5,904 nucleotides of DNA from Chloroflexota bacterium (GTDB lineage: Bacteria > Chloroflexota > UBA4733). Position numbers and translations under genes: made by a program. Position 1 is the first letter of the stretch. Each line of letters starts with the position of its first letter. The notes beneath the pieces were generated by a model that saw only the letters and a program-made list of their open reading frames with translations, had not been told where the DNA came from and ran no database searches. Below are positions 1 through 5,904 of this stretch, one piece after another. The DNA lies in contig JAMDCW010000114.1 in NCBI GenBank assembly GCA_023489405.1, positions 1 to 5,904 of the forward strand, written 5' to 3'.

Positions 1-366
1 TCTGAAGGGGCTGCCATCCCAGAACCATAAGAGATAGAGGAGGGCTACGAGAGCGTCGACAGTCGTAACGTAGAGTGCCTCGATCCCCGAGCTATTGTCT
101 GCGAGTACCTGGCTGAAGGCTTTGTGGAGGGTCACTTGCATCGAAGCAATGGTGATGGCAAGGAGCATCGTTCGGCGATCGCGGACGATCGCCAGAAGGA
201 AGATCAAGAAGACGCCTCCAAGGAGACCGACTTGATACTTTGTTTTGACGGAGGCTGCTACGATGGCGAGACAGGCGCTGACAATGGCGCCAGCGATGAT
301 GAGCCAGCGCGGAGTTGTTTGCGCCTGTGGTGACTGGGCGCTGGCTGGTGGTGAGACGAGGCTCAT
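1..366 (-). CDS. N-terminal part of a Wzy/O-antigen polymerase-like membrane protein, C-terminus beyond the window
   Basis: The frame opens at the ATG at 366 and runs without a stop through position 1, giving 122 residues. The ATG overlaps the acyltransferase stop as ATGA and has a GGAG ribosome binding site 10 bases upstream. A polar, Pro/Ser/Gln-rich cytoplasmic start (1-20) is followed by hydrophobic segments at about 21-39, 44-61 and 67-79, and another at about 103-117. The order of segments is typical of O-antigen ligase/polymerase proteins: 'KTKYQVGLLGGVFLIFLLAI' (41-60), a basic 'VRDRR' loop, then after a gap 'TTVDALVALLYLLWFW' (101-116), where Asp precedes a hydrophobic stretch ending in Trp/Phe. 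Its role would be to polymerise repeat units in the periplasm, and the co-polymerase and flippase alongside support this. WaaL-type ligase is the main alternative. The diagnostic large periplasmic loop is outside the window, so the functional call is less certain than the gene itself. Confidence 0.82.
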   Translation of the reverse strand, partial: MSLVSPPASAQSPQAQTTPRWLIIAGAIVSACLAIVAASVKTKYQVGLLGGVFLIFLLAIVRDRRTMLLAITIASMQVTLHKAFSQVLADNSSGIEALYVTTVDALVALLYLLWFWDGSPFR

Positions 367-977
367 TCGGCTGCATCTCCGATCGAGGGGGATGGTAGAG
401 GAGCATCGTCTTGGGAGGGTATGGCCTGTTGACCGTAACGTGACCCGGGGAAGAAACGGACGCGAGCTGGTACGCCGATTGCCGTGCCTCCGGCTGGGAC
501 GTCACGGATGACCACGGCGTTCGCAGCGATGACGGCGTTGCTGCCGATCTTGATTGGGCCGAGGACCCTTGCGCCAATAAAGAGGATGACGTTATCGCCG
601 CACTCGGGAAATCCGTCGAGCTCGATATTGCGGCGAGCGCTGCCCCCTAAGCCGCATTGACCAAAAAGCTTGAAGTTGCGTCCCGCTTTGGCAGGGCCGC
701 CGATGATGATGCCTACAGGGTGTCCGATGATGAAGCCGGGGCCGATTTCAGCGGGTGGAGCGATGTCGCAACTGAACAATATGACGTTGAGAAGATAGAA
801 GAGGCGGGAAAAGACGTGCATGTGATGGATGTAGAAGAAGTGGGAGAGGCGGAAAATGATCACGGCGAGCGTGCCGGGAATGAGCAGTGTATCGAGAGCA
901 GCGAGGCCAGAACAGGGTTTTCCCCGTAGTGTGGCCATTTCTCGAAAGTCTTCGCGGATTGTCTCAAAGAGTCCCAT
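363..977 (-). CDS. Serine-acetyltransferase-like hexapeptide acyltransferase, probably sugar-modifying
   Basis: A left-handed beta-helix acyltransferase of 204 residues, probably transferring acetyl from acetyl-CoA to a sugar of the repeat unit. The N-terminal part (about 25-70) is a hydrophobic, His-rich helical region, as in CysE-like proteins of polysaccharide loci. The beta-helix follows, with 'DIAPPAEIGPGFIIGHPVGI' (71-90), 'GPIKIGSNAVIAANAVVIRD' (140-159) and the closing 'GVPARV' (168-173). D71 and H86 match the catalytic Asp-His dyad of serine acetyltransferase. The residue before that His is Gly instead of Asp, and the second conserved His (of 'RHP') is Phe at 123, both positions tied to serine binding in CysE. 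This argues against a cysteine-biosynthesis role. A Pro/Ser/Asp-rich tail (about 175-204) looks disordered. The ATG at 977 shares one base with the upstream stop (TGATG). A TTG at 980 directly before it would add one residue. The TGA stop overlaps the next start. Confidence 0.9.
   Translation of the reverse strand: MGLFETIREDFREMATLRGKPCSGLAALDTLLIPGTLAVIIFRLSHFFYIHHMHVFSRLFYLLNVILFSCDIAPPAEIGPGFIIGHPVGIIIGGPAKAGRNFKLFGQCGLGGSARRNIELDGFPECGDNVILFIGARVLGPIKIGSNAVIAANAVVIRDVPAGGTAIGVPARVRFFPGSRYGQQAIPSQDDAPLPSPSIGDAAE
377..380 (-). promoter_or_regulatory. Ribosome binding site of the polymerase-like gene
   Basis: GGAG on the minus strand lies 10 bases before the ATG at 366, within the final codons of the acyltransferase gene. 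It supports the 366 start of the partial membrane protein. Confidence 0.55.
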
Positions 978-1969
978 CAACGTATCACTTCGCGGAGCAA
1001 TGGGAAACGGTGTCGCTTTGGTGCAGCTTCACGATAGCCTGTGGTGGTCCAGTAGTTCATGACCTTCCAATAGAGGTGTACGGTAAGCCAGTTGTTTTCT
1101 CTGCAAGTTTCAAGGTATCGAGTTACTGCAGGGATAGTTGCGCGGTTGAAGATCGCGCGCTTGACGAGCCCTTTGGCAATGCGCCAGGGAGATTGGTTCC
1201 AGGCGAAGATACCGTAGCGCTCTAAGATACCGGGCTCAGGAACGAGACGTTGTAGGTCGTGCAGACCACGGCCGATCTCGCGCTGTACCCGTGAAGCGGA
1301 AGCTAAGGTGTGAGGATGATAATGCCAGGCGATGGCTTTGGCGCAGTAGTAGATCGGTATATCGGCGCGGCTCAGTTGATATCCGAGCTCGAGATCTTCC
1401 TGTCCGATTTCCTTCCAGTCTTCATGAAAAGCGATGTGGCGTTCCACGAGGATACGACGAGGGATCGAGAGGTTCATACTCCAGCAATACATCCAGGTCA
1501 GACGCTGGCCGTCTCGAAGCTCCCAAAAAGAGAAAGGCTTGAACCATTCTAGGAATGGTGTTGAAGGTAGTGCCGGGGATTGAGGAACATTTCCCACAAC
1601 GGCAATAGGGTTAGGGGCGTGAGACCGGTGCATAGCCGTGTGCTGCAGGAGGAGGTCTGGTTCGGCCCAGGCATCGTCATTCATAAACAAGATGAGCTCC
1701 CCGCTCCCCGCCTGCCATCCGGTATTTCGTTTGATCGCCGGAAGGCGATGCTCATCGCGCAGATAGAAGAGCCGTGCTCCTGTTTCAGAGGCAATTCGTT
1801 CGACCATTGCTTTGACCAGTTGAGAGGAATTATCGACGGCCAACACTTCAAAGCGGTCTCGAGGATATCGTTGCTCAGCAAGGTGCTTCAGTGTCTGCTC
1901 AAGAATTTCGATGCGGTTATATGTCGGCAGTACAACTGTCCAGGTTGGCAACGGAGATTCCCTGGTCAC
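977..1969 (-). CDS. Family 2 glycosyltransferase (complete)
   Basis: Cytoplasmic, inverting GT-A glycosyltransferase expected to add one sugar to the lipid-linked repeat unit. It has 330 residues, GTG start and TGA stop. Hallmarks in order: 'TVVLPTYNR' at 11-19 opening the nucleotide-binding fold; 'LAVDNSS' at 43-49; 'FMNDDAW' at 95-101, the metal-binding DxD region with Asn in the first place; 'WSMNLSIPRR' at 163-172, the acceptor-side strand; 'GQEDLELGYQL' at 189-199, with the Glu-Asp expected to hold the catalytic base (D192); and 'HYHP' at 216-219. The last 100 residues are basic and aromatic and may form an amphipathic membrane-contact region. The start overlaps the flippase stop (GTGA) and the stop overlaps the acyltransferase start, so it is translationally linked to both. 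Donor and acceptor sugars cannot be assigned. There are no long membrane helices, so it is not a processive synthase. Confidence 0.95.
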   Translation of the reverse strand: MTRESPLPTWTVVLPTYNRIEILEQTLKHLAEQRYPRDRFEVLAVDNSSQLVKAMVERIASETGARLFYLRDEHRLPAIKRNTGWQAGSGELILFMNDDAWAEPDLLLQHTAMHRSHAPNPIAVVGNVPQSPALPSTPFLEWFKPFSFWELRDGQRLTWMYCWSMNLSIPRRILVERHIAFHEDWKEIGQEDLELGYQLSRADIPIYYCAKAIAWHYHPHTLASASRVQREIGRGLHDLQRLVPEPGILERYGIFAWNQSPWRIAKGLVKRAIFNRATIPAVTRYLETCRENNWLTVHLYWKVMNYWTTTGYREAAPKRHRFPLLREVIR

Positions 1970-3408
1970 GATAGAAGCCCTTTCGCTGTAGCGGTTAAGC
2001 GTGCTGGCAAGAGATTGCGTAGTTGATTGACTTGAAGCACCCGGAAGGCCAGGAGTAGGCTGAGGTATAAGAGGAGCGCCACGGCGCCTGTGAGCGGCCA
2101 GAGGTGGTGGTTGATGACAGAGAGCGGCGTTGCGCAGATACCGACAGCAAAGGCCGTCCTAAGGATCGCTGACAATGGAAGCGTGGCACCAGCATGCCGG
2201 TGAGCGGCTACGTTGCCGGCGCTGCTCACGAAGATGGCTGTGAGCAGCGCGGCACTCGCGCAGCCAACAGAGCCGAAGCGGGGAATCAGAAGCAAATTTG
2301 CGCTGAGGTTGATGATGAGTCCTCCACTATCGATCAGCATGGTGATCGTTTGGCGGTCGGCTGTGAGTAGCGCCAGAGCCTGCCAGCCGTTGCAGAAGAG
2401 GAGTGGGAGAACGATGGTGAGGATCCGATAAGGGCCGGCAGCGTCTTGGTAGCTGGCCCCGAAGACGAAAGACAGAAGTTGGGGGGCATAGGCGAGATTG
2501 AGCAGCATAATGGCGCCCAGGGGAATGATAACGGCGATAAAGCTCTGCTGGTAGATATGGAGAAACTCACGGTGATTCGTGGCGAAATTCTTAGACAGAA
2601 GAGGATAGATGGGGTTGACGATGACAGATCCAGCAAGGAGGAAGTACTCGATGGGGCGGTAGGCTGCTGAGTAGATCCCTAGAGCTGTGGCGCCTTTAAA
2701 CACTCCGAGTAACACCCCGTCGACTTTGAGGTAAACGACGGCGACGAGAAGAGCGATCCCGCTCGGGATACTCTGACGTAGGAGCTGGCTGCTGCGCTGC
2801 CGGTTGTACGTCCAAAGAATCGTCGTAAGTTTGGTAGCAAAGAACCAGGCGACGATGGCCATCATCCCGGAGCCTACGAGTAGAGCGCAGAAGAAGATGA
2901 GCACTGATGCGTGCAAGAGGGCGGCGAGAAGGACAGTCAAGAGTACGGCTGCTTTGCTGCAGACCATTGCAATAGCGTCGTACTGCATTTTCAGCCGGAC
3001 CTGAAAGATAAGACCAACGGAAGCCAGGGCATCAAGGTAGAAGGTGAGTGAACCGAGGGCAATGCCGGCAAGCACTATTAATGGCAGGTGAAGGAGGATG
3101 CCGGAGAGCATCGCGACTGTGGTAGCAAGAAGCCCGAGAAGGAGGCGTAGTAGTACCGCTTGCGAGAGCAATGAGGCTTCCTCGGCAGGGTTTCGGCTCA
3201 TATCTCTCGTTGCGATGCGGCCGATTCCTGCTTCGGCGATCAGACCACAGAGGGAGACGATGGCGATCACGAGAGCGTACTCACCATAGGTTGACGGCCC
3301 CAGGCTACGTACCAGAATGAGTGTGCTTATGCCAGAGAACAGTAGCTGCGCCGCGCGAGAGCCAAGCTGTACCAGGACATTCCAGCCGACCGTGCGCGCG
3401 ACATTCAT
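1966..3408 (-). CDS. wzx: Wzx-type polysaccharide flippase (MOP/PST superfamily)
   Basis: Expected to move the undecaprenyl-linked repeat unit from the cytoplasmic to the periplasmic face of the inner membrane. It has 480 residues, the usual size for Wzx, and is hydrophobic throughout with about 12 to 14 potential membrane helices. The N-terminus is typical: 'GWNVLVQLGSRAAQLL' at 8-23, then 'LVRSLGPSTYGEYALV' at 32-47. Mid-protein family marks are 'VDGVLLGVFKGATALGIYS' (229-247), with an Asp in the membrane region, and 'NPIYPLLSK' (265-273). The C-terminal half has 'NLLLIPRFGSVGCASAALLT' (371-390), matching the 'P-x-G-x-x-GAA' pattern of the family. The ATG overlaps the co-polymerase stop as ATGA, with no strong ribosome binding site, so translation probably depends on re-initiation. 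The TGA stop overlaps the GTG start of the next gene. Sequence does not reveal substrate specificity. A teichuronic-acid or lipid II flippase of the same superfamily is less likely in this context. Confidence 0.94.
   Translation of the reverse strand: MNVARTVGWNVLVQLGSRAAQLLFSGISTLILVRSLGPSTYGEYALVIAIVSLCGLIAEAGIGRIATRDMSRNPAEEASLLSQAVLLRLLLGLLATTVAMLSGILLHLPLIVLAGIALGSLTFYLDALASVGLIFQVRLKMQYDAIAMVCSKAAVLLTVLLAALLHASVLIFFCALLVGSGMMAIVAWFFATKLTTILWTYNRQRSSQLLRQSIPSGIALLVAVVYLKVDGVLLGVFKGATALGIYSAAYRPIEYFLLAGSVIVNPIYPLLSKNFATNHREFLHIYQQSFIAVIIPLGAIMLLNLAYAPQLLSFVFGASYQDAAGPYRILTIVLPLLFCNGWQALALLTADRQTITMLIDSGGLIINLSANLLLIPRFGSVGCASAALLTAIFVSSAGNVAAHRHAGATLPLSAILRTAFAVGICATPLSVINHHLWPLTGAVALLLYLSLLLAFRVLQVNQLRNLLPARLTATAKGLLS
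1978..1984 (-). promoter_or_regulatory. Ribosome binding site supporting the GTG start at 1969
   Basis: GAAAGGG on the minus strand lies inside the last codons of the flippase gene, 8 bases before the GTG at 1969. The spacing and purine core make GTG the best start for the second glycosyltransferase. No in-frame ATG lies before the conserved N-terminal motif. Confidence 0.6.
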
Positions 3409-5123
3409 GCAAGCTTACCGTCGTTCGTGAATGCCGCATCGCTATTGGGGGTAGGGATTGCCCGCGGTGTCGATTTGGAGGAGAGGGAGGCACGCTGAGA
3501 TTGTCGGTAGATCTGGAGGTATTCCTGGCCGATACCGATCGCGGAGCCAGCAACGATGCCTATGAGTAGACCGAGGAGAACGTAGAGAAACTTTAGAGGC
3601 TTGATAGGGTAGAGAGGAGGGACGGCGCGATCGACAATAGTCAGGTCATTGATGGACTGTGCTTCGGTAATGAGGGCATCTTCGTATTCGCCGCGCAGTT
3701 TGAGATACGTAGAATTTGCTGCATCGAGCTGTAACTGAAGCTGGGATAGCGCACTCTCCGCACTTGGGAAGACATTGAGGGCGGCGTTTTCGGTTTGAAT
3801 GGCCGAGGCAAGCTGCGCGTTATCGGCTTCGAAAGCTGCGATATCCTGTTCTGTTTTCTGTTGTGTTTGAAGAAGGCTCTGGTAGACAGGGTTGGGCATC
3901 GTGACTGTCTGCGTTTGCGCACTCTTTTGGTTGCTCACGCTGGGCTTGGTGGTGACTTTTTGAGTGGAGTGCGACGAGACATCCGTCGGTGAGGTCACAG
4001 TACGTGAGGTGTTGTGTGACTGTGCGGTTTGCGAACTGCTACTCGTTCCTTTGCTCGCACCAAACCGTCCGCTCGTTGCCGTGCTGGGCGGTGTATTGGG
4101 ATTCGATGAGGCCTTAGGGGCATTGGGCTCGGAGCTTGAGGTTCCCCGCCCAGTCACTGTAGATTGCTGAGTATCGGATGCTGTGCTTGATCCACCGGAA
4201 GAGTGCTGTTGCGAGGTCTCTGTGACCGTTTGTTCGCCACCAGTCGTAGTTGACGATGTCTGTCCTTTTTCATCTTGGGTCTGCTGAACAGTCGGTGGAG
4301 TTTGTTGAAGTTGCTTCTTGATGCGGTCAAGGCGTGCTTGCGCTGCAGCAAGCTGTTCTTGGTTTTGCCGGAGTGTTGTTTTCGCTGCGTTGACAGTCGT
4401 GACATCGAGTTGGAGCTGATTGGCTACTGACGGCAAGTGGTGTTTTTCTTTGTACTGGCTGAGCTGCTGAGCAGCTTGGGCAACGGCTTGCTGTGCCCGC
4501 GCTACTTCACTTTTAATGAACTGCGTGTGGTTCTTCGCTTCTTGACCGTAGACTTGCTGGGAATAGGTGATAAAGGCTTCGGCCGCAGCGTTCGCAATCG
4601 CCGCGGCTTCCTCAGGGGAGCTTGCGAGCGCTTTGACATTAAGGATATAGGAGTTCTGAATAGGTTCAGCGGTCAAGGAGTTCTGTACTTCACTGACTGC
4701 TCCTTCAAAAGGTGGAGGTTGTTTGTAGTAGCCATACCGTGCCAGATCGAGCACGACAGTAATCAGCAGGCGGCCATCGCTTTTGAGAGCTGCGAACCAG
4801 TTGGCTGGAGGCTTAGGGTGATCTAGATGAAGCTGGCGCACAACTTGCTCGGCAATGGTTCGACTAGAGATCATTGCTGCTTGGGTTTGGTCGATAGTCT
4901 TGACGAGAAGAGCGGTGGTCTGGCTGTAGTCGTTGGGAGAGACCGCAGGCTGCCCATTGCCGCTGAAGATACGGACATTATTGGCGCGAATGAGCAAGGA
5001 TGTCGTTGCTTGGTATTTCTGTGGCAAGATGTACGTAGCCAGCAGCGCTAGAAGTGCACCGAGGATGGCAACCTGAGCTACTGTTCGCCATCGCCGTAGG
5101 ATCATTGTTCCATTGAGTTCCAT
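3405..5123 (-). CDS. Wzz/GumC-type polysaccharide co-polymerase (chain-length determinant), no kinase domain
   Basis: Inner-membrane protein expected to control polymer chain length together with the Wzy polymerase. It has 572 residues, ATG start and TGA stop. A short cytoplasmic N-terminus leads to membrane helix 1 (about 15-33). The Wzz-type periplasmic domain follows, with 'PQKYQATTSLLI' at 34-45. A long helical, probably coiled-coil stretch runs from about 196 to 275. A Ser/Thr/Gln-rich low-complexity segment occupies about 281-408. The family-typical 'NPVYQSL' (411-417) then opens a second helical stretch to about 490. The Pro-rich motif before membrane helix 2 is 'PPLYPIKPLK' (502-511), with the helix at about 511-532. 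The cytoplasmic tail is about 40 residues, with no Walker A motif and no Tyr cluster, so the BY-kinase found fused in Wzc/ExoP proteins is absent. Its stop overlaps the flippase start by 4 bp (ATGA), implying coupled translation. The family assignment is secure; whether the product is capsule, EPS or O-antigen is unknown. Confidence 0.94.
   Translation of the reverse strand: MELNGTMILRRWRTVAQVAILGALLALLATYILPQKYQATTSLLIRANNVRIFSGNGQPAVSPNDYSQTTALLVKTIDQTQAAMISSRTIAEQVVRQLHLDHPKPPANWFAALKSDGRLLITVVLDLARYGYYKQPPPFEGAVSEVQNSLTAEPIQNSYILNVKALASSPEEAAAIANAAAEAFITYSQQVYGQEAKNHTQFIKSEVARAQQAVAQAAQQLSQYKEKHHLPSVANQLQLDVTTVNAAKTTLRQNQEQLAAAQARLDRIKKQLQQTPPTVQQTQDEKGQTSSTTTGGEQTVTETSQQHSSGGSSTASDTQQSTVTGRGTSSSEPNAPKASSNPNTPPSTATSGRFGASKGTSSSSQTAQSHNTSRTVTSPTDVSSHSTQKVTTKPSVSNQKSAQTQTVTMPNPVYQSLLQTQQKTEQDIAAFEADNAQLASAIQTENAALNVFPSAESALSQLQLQLDAANSTYLKLRGEYEDALITEAQSINDLTIVDRAVPPLYPIKPLKFLYVLLGLLIGIVAGSAIGIGQEYLQIYRQSQRASLSSKSTPRAIPTPNSDAAFTNDGKLA
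3900..4283 (-). other. Ser/Thr-rich low-complexity insertion within the co-polymerase
   Basis: This encodes residues 281-408 of the co-polymerase. By my count about 58 of the 128 residues are Ser or Thr, with Gln, Gly, Pro and Asn making up much of the rest and almost no large hydrophobics. The tripeptide TVT recurs at 299-301, 322-324, 375-377 and 406-408, in otherwise unrelated surroundings. I see no exact DNA repeat, so it is compositional bias rather than a tandem array. It sits between the two helical arms, at what would be the turn of the helical hairpin facing the periplasm. It is in frame with conserved family sequence on both sides. It is predicted to be disordered, and its role is unknown. 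Confidence 0.85.
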
Positions 5124-5134
5124 TTGGTAGAGAA

Positions 5135-5140
5135 CCTTTC
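5135..5140 (-). promoter_or_regulatory. Ribosome binding site of the co-polymerase gene
   Basis: GAAAGG on the minus strand lies 11 bases before the ATG at 5123, in the 24-bp gap after the upstream glycosyltransferase. It supports that ATG over the in-frame ATG at 5105, which has only a weak purine stretch before it. The spacer is at the long end of the normal range, so the site is probably of moderate strength. Confidence 0.5.
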
Positions 5141-5147
5141 TACACGT

Positions 5148-5904
5148 TTATGGTTTGGGAGTGGCCGGAGCAGTTGTGCAGCGCAAGATAAACCAACGCC
5201 AGTGGAGATGGGCCATGGTGCGTGCACGCTGATTCTTCCTGATGAAGCTCATTGCAGAATAGGCGGCGAAACGGGCGATATAGCCGGAGGCTTCGACCCA
5301 GCGCAGCGTTTCGCGGGTGAGACCATTGGAGTGTTGGTGCAGATACATATCAAGGCCGTAAATCGTATCAGGAGAGGCATAACCCGGCTCACGGGCGGTG
5401 TTTCTACCTTGAGCGTGGAGGACTGTTACACGCGGATCGTAGTGGATTCGCCAGCCGTGTTCATTGATACGGCGACAGAGGTCGAGATCACCCAGATACG
5501 AGGCGTAGCGCTCATCCATAAGGCCTGCTTCTCTGAGGGCTTGGTGTCGCAAGGCAAGACAGCAGCTACACAGCCAGGAAACATCTTGAGGTTGAGTGGT
5601 ATCTCTGGCCAGGAAAAGCCCTACGTTGAGGCGGACTTTTGCAGCTATCCGATCGAGACCAAGATAGAAGGAGCTTACGGACGTGAAGGTAGGGAGGCGA
5701 CCGGCTGTCCAGCGTTGAAAGCGCCCGTCGATGCCGGCTAGGCGAGGTCCTACTGCGCCAATAGCTGGATTTTCCTCGAGAAGCGTCACAAGGTGACGTA
5801 GGGCGCCTGGCTCTGGTGTCGTATCTGAATCCAGCAGGATGAGATAGGTGCCTCCCGCTGCTTTGAGAAGATGATTGGTGGCGCGAACATAAAAGTAGTG
5901 GCAA
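5148..5904 (-). CDS. Family 2 glycosyltransferase, N-terminus beyond the window
   Basis: Likely transfers a sugar from an activated nucleotide donor to the growing lipid-linked repeat unit on the cytoplasmic side of the inner membrane. The reading frame is open to the right edge, giving 251 visible residues and a TAA stop. A GTG at 5789 could be mistaken for the start, but the frame upstream of it encodes conserved GT-A fold sequence, so the true start lies outside. In visible numbering, the nucleotide/metal-binding motif LLDSD lies at residues 23-27, followed by a typical 'PEPGAL' stretch. A 'GAVGPRL' strand is at 49-55, and the acceptor/catalytic region 'GDLDLCRR' is at 138-145. The usual Glu-Asp pair is Gly-Asp here, so the key Asp is kept. 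A Cys-rich patch (C112, C114, C115) sits where most relatives have 'SGA'. The fold resembles WbbL/RfbF-type rhamnosyltransferases, but the sugar cannot be told from sequence. The next gene starts 24 bp downstream. Confidence 0.93.
   Translation of the reverse strand, partial: CHYFYVRATNHLLKAAGGTYLILLDSDTTPEPGALRHLVTLLEENPAIGAVGPRLAGIDGRFQRWTAGRLPTFTSVSSFYLGLDRIAAKVRLNVGLFLARDTTQPQDVSWLCSCCLALRHQALREAGLMDERYASYLGDLDLCRRINEHGWRIHYDPRVTVLHAQGRNTAREPGYASPDTIYGLDMYLHQHSNGLTRETLRWVEASGYIARFAAYSAMSFIRKNQRARTMAHLHWRWFILRCTTAPATPKP

Larger units (their letters stand above)
1..5904 (-). other. Segment of a single polysaccharide biosynthesis operon
   Basis: Six genes in one orientation with junctions of +24 bp, then overlaps of 4 bp (ATGA), 4 bp (GTGA), 1 bp (TGATG) and 4 bp (ATGA). 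No internal promoter or hairpin-plus-T-run terminator could be recognised, and no gap is large enough to hold one. Both ends of the operon lie outside the window. The gene content (two glycosyltransferases, co-polymerase, flippase, acyltransferase, polymerase-like protein) is that of a Wzx/Wzy-dependent locus. Co-transcription is inferred from packing, not shown. Confidence 0.85.

Noticed and set aside
92..577. Minus-strand open frame of 161 codons spanning the acyltransferase/polymerase junction
   Set aside because: The composition is random-looking, rich in Ser, Arg and Pro, and it overlaps two better-supported frames on the same strand that show conserved motifs and a coupled start.
3900..4283. 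Tandem DNA repeat or inserted mobile element within the co-polymerase
   Set aside because: No exact or near-exact repeated DNA unit, terminal inverted repeat or target duplication could be found by eye. Only amino-acid composition is biased.
4437..4826. Plus-strand open frame of 129 codons, partly hydrophobic at its start
   Set aside because: It is antisense to the helical and Wzz-domain part of the co-polymerase. The hydrophobic look comes from the complement of Gln/Lys-rich codons.
5124..5741. Plus-strand open frame of 205 codons opposite the first glycosyltransferase
   Set aside because: It lies wholly antisense to a gene with clear family motifs, has no recognisable domain or membrane pattern, and begins right at the intergenic gap by chance. 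It is a shadow of codon bias on the other strand.
5787..5789. GTG as the start of the first glycosyltransferase
   Set aside because: The upstream in-frame sequence encodes the conserved 'NHLLKAAGGTYLILLDSDT' region, so the protein begins beyond the window and this GTG is an internal Val.
5566..5904. Minus-strand open frame reaching the right edge in a different frame from the glycosyltransferase
   Set aside because: The Ser/Arg-rich translation shows no family features, while the alternative frame carries the DxD motif and continues the GT2 fold.

Overview
This window is an internal segment of a surface-polysaccharide (exopolysaccharide, capsule or O-antigen) biosynthesis locus. It holds six protein-coding genes, all on the minus strand, so transcription runs from position 5904 towards position 1. 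Both ends cut a gene. The first transcribed gene lacks its N-terminus at the right edge, and the last lacks its C-terminus at the left edge. The DNA is moderately GC-rich. The gene set implies a Gram-negative-type bacterium with an inner membrane and periplasm. The general style of the proteins would fit Acidobacteriota or a similar soil lineage, but that taxonomic guess is weak because no marker gene is present.

Layout in transcription order: (1) 5904-5148, a family 2 glycosyltransferase, N-terminus outside the window. (2) 5123-3405, a Wzz/GumC-type polysaccharide co-polymerase (chain-length regulator) with two membrane helices, no fused kinase domain, and a low-complexity Ser/Thr/Gln-rich insertion of about 130 residues in its periplasmic part. 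(3) 3408-1966, a Wzx-type oligosaccharide flippase. (4) 1969-977, a second, complete family 2 glycosyltransferase. (5) 977-363, a hexapeptide-repeat acyltransferase resembling serine acetyltransferase but lacking acceptor-binding residues. (6) 366 to beyond 1, the first 122 residues of a multi-spanning membrane protein that is most likely the Wzy/O-antigen polymerase.

The genes are very tightly packed. The only intergenic gap is 24 bp, between genes 1 and 2, and every other junction is a stop/start overlap of 1 to 4 bp. No internal promoter or terminator is visible, and no non-coding stretch approaches 300 bases. This looks like one translationally coupled operon.

Together the genes describe a Wzx/Wzy-dependent pathway. 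Cytoplasmic glycosyltransferases build a lipid-linked repeat unit, the acyltransferase probably decorates it, the flippase moves it across the inner membrane, and the polymerase and co-polymerase assemble the chain in the periplasm. The priming sugar-phosphate transferase, the outer-membrane export protein and any separate tyrosine kinase are not in the window and would be expected nearby. I see no RNA gene, mobile element, CRISPR array or large DNA repeat. The system is a known type. The points most worth a second look are the Ser/Thr-rich insertion in the co-polymerase and the altered acceptor site of the acyltransferase.
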